A stretch of 64,000 nucleotides of DNA from Pseudomonas mandelii (GCF_006438925.1 NZ_RCZA01000001.1:1-64000), one strand, 5' to 3'. Shown: positions 28,706 to 42,201, numbered from the stretch's first letter. Notes: a model not told the origin generated them from the sequence alone. Numbers and translations are program-made.

Positions 28706-31105
28706 TTACTTCTCCTCATCCAACGGCACTCGCACGCTCAGGGTCGTGCCTTCACCCGGTTCACTCTCAAGCGACAATTGCCCGCCCATGATCAACACTC
28801 GCTCGCGCATGCCGACAACCCCAAAGGATGTCGACTTACCGGTGGCGGGGACAAATCCTACGCCATCATCGCTGACGGTCAGACACAACTCGTCGCCTTC
28901 CAGCGCCAATGTCAGTTCGACAGTATGCGCCTGGGCATGGCGCATGACATTGGTCAGCGCTTCCTGAAGGATCCGGAACAGGCCAATCGCCTTGGCGTCA
29001 CTGAGCACCGGCAGGTTCTCCGGCACCTGCACCAGACACGGAATCTGCGTGCGCGCCTCGAATCGGCGAGCCTGCCACTCGATGGCCGAGGCGATCCCGG
29101 CGTCGAGAATCGGCGGCCGCAGCGCCGTGGCCACGTCGCGTACCAGTTGGAACAGCTGAGCGATCAAGCGCTTCATGCTGTTCAAGCGTTCGTTCAGACC
29201 GGGGTCGAGCTGGGCGTAGGCCAGTTCACACATCGACGTTTCCAGCTTCAGAACGGTCAACATCTGACCCAGTTCGTCGTGTACTTCCCGGGCGATGCGG
29301 GCCTTTTCCTCTTCCCGCACGCTCTCCAGGTGCGCGGACAACTCACGCAACTGCTCGCGAGAACTGGCCAGTTCCAGTTCGATGCGCTTGCTCTCGCTGA
29401 TGTCCCAGACGATCCCGTCCCAGACATAGGCGCCGTCTTCGAGTCGGCGGGTGATGGCCTTGATCTCGGCCCAGCGTTGTTCGCCCGAACGGGTGAGAAT
29501 CCGTCCCTGCCACGACCAGTCACTGTCGGTATCCAGCGCATGGTCCTGGGTTTGGTGATAACTGGCCTTGTCGTCCGGGTGCACGAGGCTGCGCAGGCCT
29601 TTGTCGCGATGGGCCAGGGTGGCCGGTGAGTAACCCACCAGGCTCTCGCTACCTTCACTGATGTAGGCAAAGTCGATCTGCCCCGTCACCGGTGCCCGCT
29701 CCAGACGAAAGACCAGTCCTGGTACGTTGGCGGCGATCCCTTGCAGACGTGCCTCGCTTTCCTGCAACGCAGCCAATGCACGACGGCGCTCGGTGACGTC
29801 ATTGAGGTAGACCACCAGGTATTCGCTGTCGCGAAATCGCAAAAAGCTCAGCGAAACATCCACCGGCAAATTGCTGCCATCCGCCCGTACGCAGTTGGTT
29901 TCGAAACTTTGCGGACCGTCCTCGCTGGCCCGGGCGCGTTTCCACAGGTTCAGCCAGCGATCCATGTGCAAGCCGGGCTCGAAGTCGATCAGCGGCCGAT
30001 CAATGATCCCGCCCGCCGGATAACCCAGCATGGTTTCGGCCGCGCGATTGGCGTAGCGCACATGGCTGTCCCAGTTGACCCAAAGGATGCCGACGGTGCT
30101 CTGGTCGATGGAAAACTGAGTGAGGCGCAAGGCTTCTTCGCTGGCGGCACGCAGGGCAATGTCTTCGCGCGCTGCCCGCAAACGATGCTCAAGACTGTGC
30201 TGCTGCCGACGCTGCCAGAACACGATTGCCATGCTGCTGAGCATCAGCACCGCCAACAACAGACAGAGGTTTTGCCAGAAACCCGGGGACTCGGTCAGGC
30301 GCGGGTATTTGGGTTGCAGCCATTGGTTGTGCAGCTGCTCCAGGTCCTTGGCCGGGATCGCCCGCAGCGCGCTTTCGACGATGCCGGCCAGTTCCGGCCA
30401 ATCCCGGCGCGTGGCCACCCGCAACAGTTGCGGCAAGCCGATATCACCGACCACCACCAGCCCGGCGAACTCCGGTTCGGCGGACAAACGCCCCAGCTGC
30501 GCTTCGTCGACCACGGCGTAACTGGCCTGCTGACTCAATAACAGTTGCAGTGCCTGGCGTTCGATCGGGACGCCTTGAAGGTTCAGGTGCGGGTAATTGC
30601 TGCGCAGGTAATCGGCGGTGGCGCCGGGCATGCGCACGGCGACGCGGGTCTGGCTGTCGAGTTTTTCCAGCTCTACCACGCCGGTGCTTTTCTGGTCGCT
30701 GACCACCAGTTGCGGCACCCGCATATACGGGTCGGAAAACTGCCAGAGCCGCAGGCCACCGGGGGTTTGGGTCAGCCCCGGAGCGATGTCGATTTCACCC
30801 TCGCGCGCGGCGGCTTCCAGTTGCTCCAGATCGGGAAAGTTGCGCCAGCTCAGCTCGACGTTGAGCGCCTTGGCCAGCCACTTCATCAGCTCGACATTGA
30901 CCCCGGACAAACGCTGCAAGCGGCGATCGTATTGGGCGTAGGGCACTTGCAACACCAGCCCCACGCGCAATTCGCCATGTTGCGCCAGCCATTGCTGCTG
31001 GCCCGCGGACAATTGCGCGACGTGCACCGGTGGCGCGGGAGCCGCCCAGCCCATCAAGGGAAACCACAAACAGCCGATAACCCACAGGCAGCGAAAACGC
31101 ATCAT
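28706..31105 (-). CDS. Hybrid-sensor histidine kinase with periplasmic binding domain and two PAS domains
   Basis: Inner-membrane sensor of 799 residues: signal or membrane segment (1-22), a periplasmic SBP_bac_3 domain (about 40-255), a transmembrane helix (about 276-297), two PAS domains (about 325-440 and 455-575), and a HisKA_3 dimerisation domain with the phosphorylated H609 (AREVHDELGQM). A HATPase ends the protein (DDGVGF, GVVGMRERV). It lacks a receiver domain and passes phosphate to the adjacent response regulator. The start MMRF is chosen from two adjacent ATGs. The signal molecule is unknown; the binding domain suggests an amino acid or similar compound. Confidence 0.9.
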   Translation of the reverse strand: MMRFRCLWVIGCLWFPLMGWAAPAPPVHVAQLSAGQQQWLAQHGELRVGLVLQVPYAQYDRRLQRLSGVNVELMKWLAKALNVELSWRNFPDLEQLEAAAREGEIDIAPGLTQTPGGLRLWQFSDPYMRVPQLVVSDQKSTGVVELEKLDSQTRVAVRMPGATADYLRSNYPHLNLQGVPIERQALQLLLSQQASYAVVDEAQLGRLSAEPEFAGLVVVGDIGLPQLLRVATRRDWPELAGIVESALRAIPAKDLEQLHNQWLQPKYPRLTESPGFWQNLCLLLAVLMLSSMAIVFWQRRQQHSLEHRLRAAREDIALRAASEEALRLTQFSIDQSTVGILWVNWDSHVRYANRAAETMLGYPAGGIIDRPLIDFEPGLHMDRWLNLWKRARASEDGPQSFETNCVRADGSNLPVDVSLSFLRFRDSEYLVVYLNDVTERRRALAALQESEARLQGIAANVPGLVFRLERAPVTGQIDFAYISEGSESLVGYSPATLAHRDKGLRSLVHPDDKASYHQTQDHALDTDSDWSWQGRILTRSGEQRWAEIKAITRRLEDGAYVWDGIVWDISESKRIELELASSREQLRELSAHLESVREEEKARIAREVHDELGQMLTVLKLETSMCELAYAQLDPGLNERLNSMKRLIAQLFQLVRDVATALRPPILDAGIASAIEWQARRFEARTQIPCLVQVPENLPVLSDAKAIGLFRILQEALTNVMRHAQAHTVELTLALEGDELCLTVSDDGVGFVPATGKSTSFGVVGMRERVLIMGGQLSLESEPGEGTTLSVRVPLDEEK

Positions 31106-31178
31106 CGAAGTCTCACACACTGACAAATACTGACCAACCCATTAGGCTGCCGGAATAACTTCTGGCCTGGAATATCCG

Positions 31179-32168
31179 ATGCCCCCTGTCTACCGCCTGG
31201 CACTGCCAGCATTGTGCCTGTCGCTGATCCTGCCTTGCGCCTTTTCCGTCGAGGCTGCCAACCCGGCACCTGCCACTACGGAAACACCCACCGAAGAAAA
31301 ACCGGTCGAGCGCCAACCGCTGCTTGAGCGTAGTCAGGAAGAAGCGTCTGCACTTGAGCGACAGATCCCTGCTCAGGAACAGCAGCAACTGCAAGCGGGC
31401 AGCGACACGTTTCTGGCCTTGTGGAAACCGGCCAATACCGCCGACCCCAAAGGCGCGGTGATTATCATCCCGGGCGCCGGCGAAACCGTTGACTGGCCGC
31501 AAGCAATCGGTCCATTGCGACGTAAATTGCCGGACGCCGAGTGGAGTAGCCTGAGTATCACCTTGCCGGACCTGCAAAGCGATGCCATTGCGCCGCGTAT
31601 CGTAGAAGTGGCACCCACGCCAAAAGCCGCTGACACCGGCAGCAAAGACTCGACCACTGCAGCGCCCATCGAACAAGCGGCGGGCGGTGAAGCGGAGGTG
31701 GCGGACAAGGCGATCGCCGAAACCACCGAGGAACAGGCCAAAGCCGACGCCGAGCGAATCTTCGCCCGCATCGACGCCGCGATTGCTTACGCCGAACAGC
31801 AAAGCGCTCGCCGCATTGTCGTACTGGGGCATGGTACTGGCGCTTACTGGGCCGCGCGCTACCTGAGCGAGAAGCAGCCCCCGCAAGTGGAGAAGTTTGT
31901 GATGGTCGCCGCCCAGATGCCGGCGAAAGCCAAACCAGAGCTGGTCGAACTGACACCGACCCTGAAGCTGCCCACCGCAGACATCTTCTATATGGACAAG
32001 CCGCTGGATCGCAACCTGGCGCTGGAACGCTTGCAGGCCAGCAAACGGTTGAAGACTTCGGGGTTCAGTCAGGTCTCGCTCAAGGCATTGCCGGGTAATT
32101 CCAAGGCTGAGCAAGAGCAACTGTTCCGTCGGGTGCGCGGCTGGTTGAATCCACAGAACGCGAATTAA
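31179..32168 (+). CDS. DUF3530 family periplasmic protein
   Basis: Function unknown. The 329-residue protein has a signal peptide (about 1-27), a Pro/Glu/Gln-rich stretch, and an alpha/beta-hydrolase-like fold with GAVIIIPGAGETVDWP and VVLGHGTGAYWAARYL (a GHGTG nucleophile-elbow-like turn, with Thr rather than Ser in the middle). An acidic Ala-rich insert lies at about 145-195. It is divergent from the sensor kinase. Confidence 0.82.
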   Translation: MPPVYRLALPALCLSLILPCAFSVEAANPAPATTETPTEEKPVERQPLLERSQEEASALERQIPAQEQQQLQAGSDTFLALWKPANTADPKGAVIIIPGAGETVDWPQAIGPLRRKLPDAEWSSLSITLPDLQSDAIAPRIVEVAPTPKAADTGSKDSTTAAPIEQAAGGEAEVADKAIAETTEEQAKADAERIFARIDAAIAYAEQQSARRIVVLGHGTGAYWAARYLSEKQPPQVEKFVMVAAQMPAKAKPELVELTPTLKLPTADIFYMDKPLDRNLALERLQASKRLKTSGFSQVSLKALPGNSKAEQEQLFRRVRGWLNPQNAN

Positions 32169-32182
32169 GCAAAAGCAAAAGC

Positions 32183-32260
32183 AAAAGATCGCAGCCTGCG
32201 GCAGCTCCTACACCGGGTTATGCGTACACCTGTAGGAGCTGCCGAAGGCTGCGATCTTTT
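32183..32260. repeat. Inverted REP pair between convergent genes
   Basis: AAAAGATCGCAGCCTGCGGC (32183-32212) faces an inverted copy (32231-32260) across an 18-base spacer. Here the TAGGAGCTG ends point inwards, the reverse of the arrangement at 23061, 25342 and 27952. It sits between the ends of the DUF3530 gene and djlA. A short GCAAAA x3 repeat precedes it. Confidence 0.87.
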
Positions 32261-32274
32261 GATCTTCCGGGCCA

Positions 32275-33042
32275 CTACCGAAAATCCCGTCGTTCGCGAA
32301 TCAATGTGTAGGCGCTATGCAGTTCGCGAGTCTTGTCAGTGGCTTCGCGCACCTGCAGCGCCGTCGCACCGCTGCCGGCGATCTTGTCCGGGTGATGGCG
32401 ACTCAGCAGGCGTCGATAAGCATGCTTGATCTGCGCCGGCTCGGTGGTCGCCGAAACGCCTAAAAGCCGCAGAGCATCTTGATAGGTCAACGCGCTGCTG
32501 GCCTGTGCAAACTTGTGCTGCTCGTAATCGGCCGACAGAGCCTGAACCTGTCGTGACGTCCAGCCCAGCCATTTACCCCACTGCCTGATCAGCTCTCGTT
32601 CAGCGTTACCGGCGCGGCCATCCGCCCAAATCATCCGCCAACAGGCGCGCAAGACGCCTTCGGCCGCATGGGGCTGAGCGCTCAAGCGGCGCAAATAACC
32701 GCGCAACCGGTCATCTCCCGACTTGCCGCGATTGAACGCGGCAATGGCCCGGCGCTGGGCCGACTCGGTCATATCCAGAGAACGCATTTCCTGACGGGCC
32801 TGCTGGATGTGGCCTTCCACCACCCGTCCATCGCACTTGGCCAGCCGCCCCAGCAACACAAACAGCAGTTCATCGTTGCGCAGCACCGAGCGGCCACCGA
32901 GTTTTTCTCGCAAGTGCGCCCAGCTCTGCAAGTGCAAGTGCCGGTCCAGCACCTGCCCCAACAAGGCGCCAAGCATGGCCCCCGGAATGCTGGCGATGTA
33001 AAAGCCCGCTCCGGCTCCAATCAGAGTCCCTGGCCACAACAT
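32275..33042 (-). CDS. djlA: DnaJ-like membrane co-chaperone DjlA
   Basis: A 255-residue membrane-anchored J-protein that stimulates DnaK. It has an N-terminal glycine-rich membrane segment, a TerB-like helical domain (about 55-165) and a C-terminal J domain with the HPD tripeptide (LSRHHPDKI). Its start follows the murU stop by one base on the minus strand, making it the last gene of amgK-murU-djlA. Confidence 0.9.
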   Translation of the reverse strand: MLWPGTLIGAGAGFYIASIPGAMLGALLGQVLDRHLHLQSWAHLREKLGGRSVLRNDELLFVLLGRLAKCDGRVVEGHIQQARQEMRSLDMTESAQRRAIAAFNRGKSGDDRLRGYLRRLSAQPHAAEGVLRACWRMIWADGRAGNAERELIRQWGKWLGWTSRQVQALSADYEQHKFAQASSALTYQDALRLLGVSATTEPAQIKHAYRRLLSRHHPDKIAGSGATALQVREATDKTRELHSAYTLIRERRDFR

Positions 33043-33043
33043 G

Positions 33044-34731
<1,688 letters not shown>

Positions 34732-34861
34732 TGCAAGGGTCTCCGACGGCGCTAGCCGTCAAGCGGGTCATGCTTTATTATCCAGCATCTTTTTCAGACC
34801 ATCGAGAGGCGTGCGGCCCACACCGCGGGCAGATGGCACGCAGGAAGCCCGGACTAATAAG

Positions 34862-37687
34862 ATGGCATTGAAATCCCCCGCGTTTCGTAAAAAATTTCCG
34901 TTGTTGGTTACCGGCAGTCTGCTGGCCCTGCAACCTCTAGCCACTTCATTCGTGGTCGCCGCGGAACAGTATGACTGCTCAGTCTCTGCTTCGGGTGCCT
35001 GGAACTGTGCGCCAAAATCTCCAGCAGCTGCGCTGCCACCTCGCCCCGTCCATGACGGCAGTGCGGCGGTAAGCTCGAGCGGCGAGACTCCGGCCGACAG
35101 CGGTTTAAGTCAAGACACCGGCGCCAAGCCTGTGCTGGTGACTGAATCCAAGGGCCGTGGCCTGAAGTCGCGTAGCGAAGACTACAGTCACCTCGACTGG
35201 GTTCCGCGCGAGAAGCTCACTGCAGCGCAATTGGCCGAAACCGGTCCTTACTGCGCTGGTTCCTATATCGAACCAATTCGTCCTGGCATGAATGACAAGA
35301 CGAATAAAAGTGACGCTCCAACCTTTCTCGGCGCCAAAGCCTCTCGTTATAAGCAGGATGAGCAGGTCGCGACCCTCGCGGGTGACGTGGTCATGCGCCA
35401 GGGCAGCATGCAGGTCGAAGCCGACGAAGCGAACCTGTACCAGGCCGAGAGCCGTGGCGAACTGAGCGGCAACGTCCGTATTCGCGACAACGGCGCACTG
35501 ATCGTTGGCGACCACGCCGACGTGCAGCTCGACACCGGTGAAGCCAAGGTCGACAACGCCGAATACGTGATGCATAAATCCCGTATCCGCGGTAACGCGC
35601 TGTACGCCAAACGTGCCGAGAACGCGATCATCCGCCTCAAGGATGGTACGTACACCACGTGCGAACCGGACAGCAACGCCTGGCAGCTCAAGGGCAACAA
35701 CATCACCTTGAACCCGGCCACCGGTTTCGGTACCGCGACCAACGTGACACTGCGGGTCAAGGACATTCCGGTTCTGTACACACCGTACATCTATTTCCCG
35801 ATCGATGACCGTCGCCAGTCCGGTTTCCTGCCGCCGACCATCGGCACCGGCACCGATACCGGTTTCATGCTGGTCACACCGTATTACTTCAACCTGGCAC
35901 CAAACTACGATGCCACGTTGTACCCGCGCTACATGAGCAAGCACGGGCTGTTGATGGAAGGCGAATTCCGTTACCTGACCCCGTCCAGCGAAGGTCAGTT
36001 CGGCGCCGCGTACCTCAACGACGAAGACACCGATCGCAGCAAGCAGACCGACTACCAGAAAAACCGCTACATGTATAACTGGCAGCACAAGGGCGGTCTC
36101 GACTCGCGCGTTCTGACACAAGTCGATTACACCAAGCTCAGCGATCCGTATTACTTCCAGGATCTGCAGACTGACCAGATCGGTGTGAAAAGCGCTGACT
36201 TCGTGAACCAGCAGGGTTCTGTCACCTATCGTGGCGACAGCTACACCGCTCGCATCAACGCTCAGGCTTACCAGTTGGCGACCGTTTCAAACATCACGCC
36301 GTATGACCGCTTGCCGCAGATCACCTTTGATGGTGCGCTGCCGGAGCATCCGGGCGGCCTGGATTTCGCTTACAACACGGAAATCGTGCGGTTTGATCGG
36401 GATTTGAAAACCGGCAATTTCACAGATGAAGATGGCGGGCCGCTCAATGCGGATGGCAGCTTCGGTACTCCACGGCTTGATACCAACGTTTTCGGCCTGG
36501 CCCGGGCCAACGGCAATCGTCTCAACGTAGCTCCGGTTGTCAGCTATCCGATGGAAGCGTCTTATGGTTTCCTGAAACCGTCGCTCAAATATCAATACAC
36601 CCAGTACGACCTGGATCTCGATAACAAGGGCAAAGCTGACATCGCCAGCCAAGGCGCTGAAGGCGATCGACTCAACGGCACCTTCGGCAGCAACCAAAGC
36701 CGTGGCGTGCCAATCGCCAGCATCGATAGCGGCCTTTACTTCGATCGCAACACGAACTGGTTCGGCAAGAACTATCGCCAGACCCTGGAACCGCGTCTGT
36801 ACTACCTCTATGTACCTGAGAAAGACCAGACCGACATTCCAGTCTTCGACACCGCCGAATACACCTTCAACTACGCCTCGCTGTTCCGTGCCAACCGCTT
36901 CTCTGGCTCCGACCGTGTCGGTGACGAGAACAAACTGTCGCTGGGCGTGACCAACCGCTGGATCGAAGAAAACGGTTTCGAACGTCAACGTATCAGTGTT
37001 GGCCAGGCCTTGTACTTCAAGGACCGCGAAGTCCAGTTGCCAGGTATCGACGCGAAAACCCGCGACGACGCACACGCCAACGTTTCGCCTTATGCCCTGG
37101 AATACGAATATCGCTGGAACCGCGATTGGCGCACCACGGCCGATTACAACTGGGACCCGGACAGCCGCAGCCCTCGCTCGGGCAGCGCGATGTTCCACTA
37201 CCAGCCTGAAGACAACCCGAACAAGGTCATCAACGCCGGCTATCGCTATCGCAATGACCAGGTCCGTTACGACCAGAACACCGGTAAATGGCAAGTCGGC
37301 GGTGGTGACTACGGCACCCCGGGGCAGCCTGGCTTCGTGAAGGACTACTACAAGATTGAGCAGCACGATTTCTCGGTGATCTGGCCGATCGTGCCGCAAT
37401 GGAACGCAATTAGCCGCTGGCAGTATGACTACAACCGTAACCGTACCCTGGAAGCTTTCGGTGGCTTCGAGTACGACAACTGCTGCTGGAAACTGCGCCT
37501 GATCAACCGTTATTGGGTTTCCTATGACGAGTTCAGTCAGGAAGCTCCGCAAAACGAAAAAGGCGACCACGGCGTCTTCCTACAAATCGTTCTGAAAGGT
37601 CTCGGCGGCCTCACCGGCGCCAAAGTAGAGAGCTTCCTCGACAAAGGCATCCAAGGTTATCGTGAACGTGAAGACCAAGCTTTCTGA
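34862..37687 (+). CDS. lptD: LPS-assembly outer-membrane protein LptD
   Basis: Outer-membrane barrel that, with LptE, inserts lipopolysaccharide into the outer leaflet. The 941-residue protein has a signal peptide (about 1-33), an N-terminal OstA/LptA-like jellyroll (about 130-260: [16 protein letters not shown]) and a large C-terminal barrel ending in an aromatic residue (REDQAF). Cysteines in the N-terminal region (YDC, WNC) and the CC pair near residue 873 fit the disulfides of the family. The start [11 protein letters not shown] removes 78 spurious upstream codons. It overlaps surA by 26 bases. Confidence 0.96.
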   Translation: MALKSPAFRKKFPLLVTGSLLALQPLATSFVVAAEQYDCSVSASGAWNCAPKSPAAALPPRPVHDGSAAVSSSGETPADSGLSQDTGAKPVLVTESKGRGLKSRSEDYSHLDWVPREKLTAAQLAETGPYCAGSYIEPIRPGMNDKTNKSDAPTFLGAKASRYKQDEQVATLAGDVVMRQGSMQVEADEANLYQAESRGELSGNVRIRDNGALIVGDHADVQLDTGEAKVDNAEYVMHKSRIRGNALYAKRAENAIIRLKDGTYTTCEPDSNAWQLKGNNITLNPATGFGTATNVTLRVKDIPVLYTPYIYFPIDDRRQSGFLPPTIGTGTDTGFMLVTPYYFNLAPNYDATLYPRYMSKHGLLMEGEFRYLTPSSEGQFGAAYLNDEDTDRSKQTDYQKNRYMYNWQHKGGLDSRVLTQVDYTKLSDPYYFQDLQTDQIGVKSADFVNQQGSVTYRGDSYTARINAQAYQLATVSNITPYDRLPQITFDGALPEHPGGLDFAYNTEIVRFDRDLKTGNFTDEDGGPLNADGSFGTPRLDTNVFGLARANGNRLNVAPVVSYPMEASYGFLKPSLKYQYTQYDLDLDNKGKADIASQGAEGDRLNGTFGSNQSRGVPIASIDSGLYFDRNTNWFGKNYRQTLEPRLYYLYVPEKDQTDIPVFDTAEYTFNYASLFRANRFSGSDRVGDENKLSLGVTNRWIEENGFERQRISVGQALYFKDREVQLPGIDAKTRDDAHANVSPYALEYEYRWNRDWRTTADYNWDPDSRSPRSGSAMFHYQPEDNPNKVINAGYRYRNDQVRYDQNTGKWQVGGGDYGTPGQPGFVKDYYKIEQHDFSVIWPIVPQWNAISRWQYDYNRNRTLEAFGGFEYDNCCWKLRLINRYWVSYDEFSQEAPQNEKGDHGVFLQIVLKGLGGLTGAKVESFLDKGIQGYREREDQAF

Positions 37688-38984
37688 TTGTCTGCGCCCG
37701 CTAGTGTTGGGCGCGTTGTTCCTGGGTACCGCGGCGAACGCCGCGGTACAGTCCATCGATAAAGTGGTGGCCATTGTCGATAACGACGTGGTCATGCAGA
37801 GCCAACTGGACCAACGGGTCCACGAAGTTCAGCAAACCATCGCCAAGCGCGGTGCTGCCGTACCGCCGGCCAACGTGCTGGATCAGCAAGTACTTGAACG
37901 TCTGATCGTCGAGAACCTGCAACTGCAGATCGGCGAACGTTCCGGTATCCGCATTACCGATGAAGAACTGAACCAGGCTGTCGGCACCATTGCCCAGCGC
38001 AACAACATGTCCGTGGATCAATTCCGCGCCGCCCTGACTCGCGACGGTCTGTCTTACGACGACGCCCGTGACCAGATTCGCCGCGAGATGGTCATCAGCC
38101 GTGTGCGTCAGCGTCGTGTGGCCGAGCGTATCCAGGTTTCCGAACAGGAAGTGAAGAACTTCCTCGCTTCCGACCTTGGCAAAATGCAGCTGTCCGAAGA
38201 ATTCCGCCTGGCCAACATCCTGATTCCTACGCCGGAAAGCGCCAACTCCGACGCGATTCAGAATGCAGCCAAGCAGGCAGACGCGGTTTACCAGCAGCTC
38301 AAGCAAGGCGCTGACTTCGGTCAGTTGGCAATTGCCAAATCCGCCAGCGAAACCGCACTGGAAGGTGGCGACATGGGCTGGCGTAAAGCCGGTCAACTGC
38401 CACCTCCGTTCGATCGCATGCTCAGCACCATGGCGGTCGGCGACATTACCCAGCCAATGCGTACGCCGGGCGGCTTCATCATCCTGAAGATCCTCGACAA
38501 GCGTGGCGGTGAGACCCAGACACGCGATGAAGTGCACGTGCGTCATATCCTGGTCAAACCGAGTCCGATCCGCGACGAAGCAAAAACCAAAGCCCTCGCT
38601 GAGTCCCTCTACACCCGAATCGAAGCGGGCGAAGATTTCGGCGAACTGGCGAAAAGCTTCTCGGAAGATCCGGGTTCCGCCCTCAACGGTGGCGACCTGA
38701 ACTGGATCGACCCAAATGCATTGGTGCCCGAGTTCCGCGAAGTGATGGCCAAGACCCCTCAAGGCAAACTGTCCAAGCCGTTCCAGACCCAATATGGCTG
38801 GCATGTACTGGAAGTCCTTGGCCGTCGTGCCACTGACAGCACCAGCCAGGCCCGCGAGCAACAAGCAATGACCGTATTGCGTAACCGCAAATACGACGAA
38901 GAGCTGCAAACCTGGCTGCGTCAGATCCGTGACGAAGCGTACGTAGAGATCAAACTCCCTGGTGCAGACCAGGCAGCGCAGTGA
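37662..38984 (+). CDS. surA: Periplasmic peptidyl-prolyl isomerase and chaperone SurA
   Basis: Delivers unfolded outer-membrane proteins to the Bam complex. The 440-residue protein has a signal peptide (about 1-28), a SurA N-terminal chaperone domain ([17 protein letters not shown]...), and two parvulin domains (about 185-285 and 290-395), the second with [10 protein letters not shown], typical of an active isomerase. The start is GTG; the GTG at 37668 is an equally reasonable start. It overlaps lptD, its client and neighbour, by 26 bases. Confidence 0.95.
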   Translation: MNVKTKLSDCLRPLVLGALFLGTAANAAVQSIDKVVAIVDNDVVMQSQLDQRVHEVQQTIAKRGAAVPPANVLDQQVLERLIVENLQLQIGERSGIRITDEELNQAVGTIAQRNNMSVDQFRAALTRDGLSYDDARDQIRREMVISRVRQRRVAERIQVSEQEVKNFLASDLGKMQLSEEFRLANILIPTPESANSDAIQNAAKQADAVYQQLKQGADFGQLAIAKSASETALEGGDMGWRKAGQLPPPFDRMLSTMAVGDITQPMRTPGGFIILKILDKRGGETQTRDEVHVRHILVKPSPIRDEAKTKALAESLYTRIEAGEDFGELAKSFSEDPGSALNGGDLNWIDPNALVPEFREVMAKTPQGKLSKPFQTQYGWHVLEVLGRRATDSTSQAREQQAMTVLRNRKYDEELQTWLRQIRDEAYVEIKLPGADQAAQ

Positions 38985-39970
38985 ACCCCAAGCGTTTCGC
39001 GCTGACACCCGGCGAACCGGCCGGCATAGGTCCTGACCTGTGCCTGCTGCTCGCCTCGCAAGCCCAGCCACACCCCCTGATTGCCATTACCAGCCGCGAC
39101 CTGCTCCTTGAGCGGGCCGTGCAGCTGGGGGTGGTGGTCGATTTGCTGGCGGTAAACCCGGACAACTGGCCGGATGTACCCGCGCCAGCCAACAGCCTGT
39201 ATGTCTGGGATACACCGCTCAACGCCAAGGTCACTGCCGGGCAACTGGACAAGGCCAACGCGGCTTTCGTTCTCGAAACCCTGACCCGAGCGGGCCAAGG
39301 CTGCCTGGATGGGCATTTTGCCGGCATGATCACAGCCCCTGTACATAAGGGCGTGATCAATGAATCCGGGATCGCCTTTTCCGGGCACACAGAATTTCTC
39401 GCCGACCTGACCCATACCGCACAAGTGGTGATGATGCTCGCCACTCGCGGATTGCGCGTGGCGCTGGTCACCACTCATCTGCCTCTTCGCGAGATTGCCG
39501 ATGCGATCACGCCGGAGCGGCTGGAACGGGTCGCGCGAATTCTGCACGCCGATCTACAAGAAAAATTCGGCATTGCCCAGCCACGCATCCTCGTGTGCGG
39601 GCTCAACCCACATGCCGGCGAAGGCGGACACCTGGGCCATGAAGAAATCGACATTATCGAACCTACATTAGAGCGCCTGCGCGGCGAAGGAATGGACCTT
39701 CGTGGCCCCCTGCCCGCCGACACTCTGTTTACCCCCAAGTATCTGGAGCACTGCGATGCAGTGCTGGCGATGTACCACGACCAGGGCCTGCCTGTGCTGA
39801 AGTACAAAGGCTTCGGCGCGGCCGTCAACGTGACCCTCGGCTTGCCGATCATCCGCACATCGGTCGACCACGGCACTGCCCTGGACCTGGCCGGCAGCGG
39901 CAAAATCGATACCGGCAGCCTGCAAGTCGCCCTGGAAACCGCCTACCAGATGGCCGAGACCCGTTTATGA
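38981..39970 (+). CDS. pdxA: 4-hydroxythreonine-4-phosphate dehydrogenase
   Basis: Oxidises 4-phosphohydroxy-threonine on the way to pyridoxal phosphate. The 329-residue protein starts [12 protein letters not shown] and has the metal-ligand region [22 protein letters not shown] and ALYHDQG-like [10 protein letters not shown]. The GTG start overlaps the surA stop (GTGA) by 4 bases. Confidence 0.95.
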   Translation: MNPKRFALTPGEPAGIGPDLCLLLASQAQPHPLIAITSRDLLLERAVQLGVVVDLLAVNPDNWPDVPAPANSLYVWDTPLNAKVTAGQLDKANAAFVLETLTRAGQGCLDGHFAGMITAPVHKGVINESGIAFSGHTEFLADLTHTAQVVMMLATRGLRVALVTTHLPLREIADAITPERLERVARILHADLQEKFGIAQPRILVCGLNPHAGEGGHLGHEEIDIIEPTLERLRGEGMDLRGPLPADTLFTPKYLEHCDAVLAMYHDQGLPVLKYKGFGAAVNVTLGLPIIRTSVDHGTALDLAGSGKIDTGSLQVALETAYQMAETRL

Positions 39971-40785
39971 CCGAGCATTACCAACACCGGGCGCGCAAGC
40001 GCTTCGGCCAGAACTTCCTGCACGATGCCGGCGTTATCGACCGCATCCTGCGCGCCATCCACGCCAAGCCCGAAGACCGTCTGCTGGAAATCGGCCCTGG
40101 CCAGGGTGCGCTGACTCAAGGCCTGCTCAACAGCGGCGCCCAGTTGGACGTGGTGGAACTGGACAAGGATCTGATCCCGATCCTCAACCAGCAATTTGCC
40201 AGCAAGAGCAATTTCAACCTGCATCAGGGCGACGCGCTGAAGTTCGACTTCACCAGCCTGAACGCCGCGCCGAACAGCCTGCGGGTGGTCGGCAACCTGC
40301 CGTACAACATCTCTACGCCGCTGATTTTTCACCTGCTGCATAACGCCAGTCTGATTCGCGACATGCATTTCATGCTGCAAAAGGAAGTGGTCGAGCGCCT
40401 GGCAGCAGGTCCTGGTGGTGGTGACTGGGGTCGCTTGTCGATCATGGTTCAGTATCACTGCCGAGTTGAGCATCTGTTCAACGTTGGCCCGGGTGCGTTC
40501 AATCCGCCGCCCAAAGTCGATTCGGCTATCGTGCGCCTGGTGCCTCACGCGGTACTGCCGCACCCGGCCAAGGATCACAAGCTGTTGGAGCGCGTCGTAC
40601 GCGAAGCCTTTAACCAGCGCCGCAAGACCCTGCGCAACACCCTCAAGCTGCTGCTGAGCAACGCTGAAATCGAAGCCGCCGGCGTTGATGGCAGCCTGCG
40701 TCCCGAACAGCTCGATCTGGCCGCCTTCGTGCGCCTGGCCGACAAGCTCAGCGAACAAGTCCTACAGAAGCCCGCCGCCGACTGA
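39967..40785 (+). CDS. rsmA: 16S rRNA (adenine1518/1519) dimethyltransferase
   Basis: Dimethylates two adjacent adenosines near the 3' end of 16S rRNA (formerly KsgA). The 272-residue Rossmann-fold enzyme has the SAM motif [10 protein letters not shown] and the catalytic NLPYNIST. It overlaps pdxA by 4 bases (ATGA). Order matches the surA-pdxA-ksgA-apaGH cluster of enterics. Confidence 0.96.
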   Translation: MTEHYQHRARKRFGQNFLHDAGVIDRILRAIHAKPEDRLLEIGPGQGALTQGLLNSGAQLDVVELDKDLIPILNQQFASKSNFNLHQGDALKFDFTSLNAAPNSLRVVGNLPYNISTPLIFHLLHNASLIRDMHFMLQKEVVERLAAGPGGGDWGRLSIMVQYHCRVEHLFNVGPGAFNPPPKVDSAIVRLVPHAVLPHPAKDHKLLERVVREAFNQRRKTLRNTLKLLLSNAEIEAAGVDGSLRPEQLDLAAFVRLADKLSEQVLQKPAAD

Positions 40786-40906
40786 CAGGCTATGAGCGTT
40801 ATCGGGTAGGACACCAGCCTCCATGTCTGGTTTACTACCCGATACTTGGCCTAGACTGATCTCCATCAGCTACGCCCCGCGTTCCGCTTCGTTTAAGGCC
40901 TCTTGC

Positions 40907-41287
40907 ATGTCCGATCCTCGTTACCAGGTCGACGTCAGCGTCGTCACCCGCTATCTGGCAGAACAATCGCAACCCGAGCAAAACCGCTTTGCCTTCGCCT
41001 ACACCATCACCGTGCACAACAATGGCGAGCTACCGGCCAAACTGTTGTCGCGGCACTGGGTGATCACCGACGGTGACGGGCATGTCGAAGAGGTTCGCGG
41101 AGCCGGCGTTGTTGGCCAGCAACCGTTGATCGACGCGGGCGAAAGCCACACCTACAGCAGCGGCACCGTCATGACCTCCAAGGTCGGCACGATGCAGGGC
41201 ACTTATGAAATGGTTGCCGACGACGGCAAACACTTCGACGCCATCATCGCCCCTTTCCGTCTGGCGGTGCCCGGAGCTCTGCACTGA
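40907..41287 (+). CDS. apaG: ApaG protein
   Basis: A 126-residue ApaG/DUF525 protein with an FN3-like fold; function not firmly known. The start [12 protein letters not shown] is chosen because upstream codons (to 40823) do not match the family. It shares one base with apaH (TGATG). Confidence 0.93.
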   Translation: MSDPRYQVDVSVVTRYLAEQSQPEQNRFAFAYTITVHNNGELPAKLLSRHWVITDGDGHVEEVRGAGVVGQQPLIDAGESHTYSSGTVMTSKVGTMQGTYEMVADDGKHFDAIIAPFRLAVPGALH

Positions 41288-42168
41288 TGGCAACGTACGC
41301 CGTCGGCGATCTGCAAGGCTGCCTTCAAGCATTGCAATGCCTGCTCAAGCAGGTCGCCTTCGACCCGACACGGGATCGTCTGTGGCTGGTAGGCGATCTG
41401 GTCAACCGTGGCCCGCAGTCCCTGGACACCTTGCGCTTCCTCTATAGCATCCGCGAATCGCTGGTATGCGTGCTCGGCAACCACGACCTGCACTTGCTGG
41501 CTGCCGGAAAAAACATCGAACGCTTGAAGAAATCCGATACCCTGCTCGAGATTCTCGCAGCGCCCGATTCCGCGGAACTGCTGGAGTGGCTGCGTCAGCA
41601 AAAGCTCATGCATTACGACGAACAGCGCGATGTCGCCCTGGTACATGCCGGCATTCCGCCCCAATGGTCACTGCGCAAGGCCTTGAAGTATGCCGCCGAA
41701 GTCGAGGCTGCATTGCGCGATGACAACCTGTTGCCGCCCTACCTCGATGGCATGTACGGCAACGATCCGGCGAAATGGGACAACGACCTCAAAGGCGTGA
41801 CACGCCTGCGGGTGATCACCAACTATTTCACCCGCATGCGGTTTTGTACCGCCGAGGGCAAGCTTGACCTCAAAAGCAAGGAAGGCCTCGACAATGCGCC
41901 ACCGGGCTACAAACCCTGGTTTCAGCACAAAGAGCGCAAGACCAAGGGCCTGAAGATCATCTTCGGCCACTGGGCCGCTCTGGAAGGCCGATGCAATGAG
42001 CCTGGCATCTCGGCCCTCGACACCGGTTGTGTCTGGGGTGGCGCCCTGACCCTCATGAATGTCGACAGCGGTGAACGTCTGTCTTGCAAATGCGATGAGC
42101 ATGGCCTTGCCCTGCCGCCAGTCGCCGCACTTATCCCCGAACCATCGTCAGCCAGCGCCCCGCGCTAG
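41287..42168 (+). CDS. apaH: Symmetrical bis(5'-nucleosyl)-tetraphosphatase
   Basis: Hydrolyses Ap4A to two ADP and removes Np4A-type caps from RNA. The 293-residue metallophosphatase has GDLQGC, GDLVNRG, GNHDLH and HAGIPP. It overlaps apaG by a single base. Confidence 0.95.
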   Translation: MATYAVGDLQGCLQALQCLLKQVAFDPTRDRLWLVGDLVNRGPQSLDTLRFLYSIRESLVCVLGNHDLHLLAAGKNIERLKKSDTLLEILAAPDSAELLEWLRQQKLMHYDEQRDVALVHAGIPPQWSLRKALKYAAEVEAALRDDNLLPPYLDGMYGNDPAKWDNDLKGVTRLRVITNYFTRMRFCTAEGKLDLKSKEGLDNAPPGYKPWFQHKERKTKGLKIIFGHWAALEGRCNEPGISALDTGCVWGGALTLMNVDSGERLSCKCDEHGLALPPVAALIPEPSSASAPR

Positions 42169-42201
42169 ACTGCGCTTTCAGCCGAGCCACAGGAGCCCGC
42201 C

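Noticed and set aside
35105..37570. Two long minus-strand frames inside lptD
   Set aside because: Antisense to a clear LptD; no family motif.
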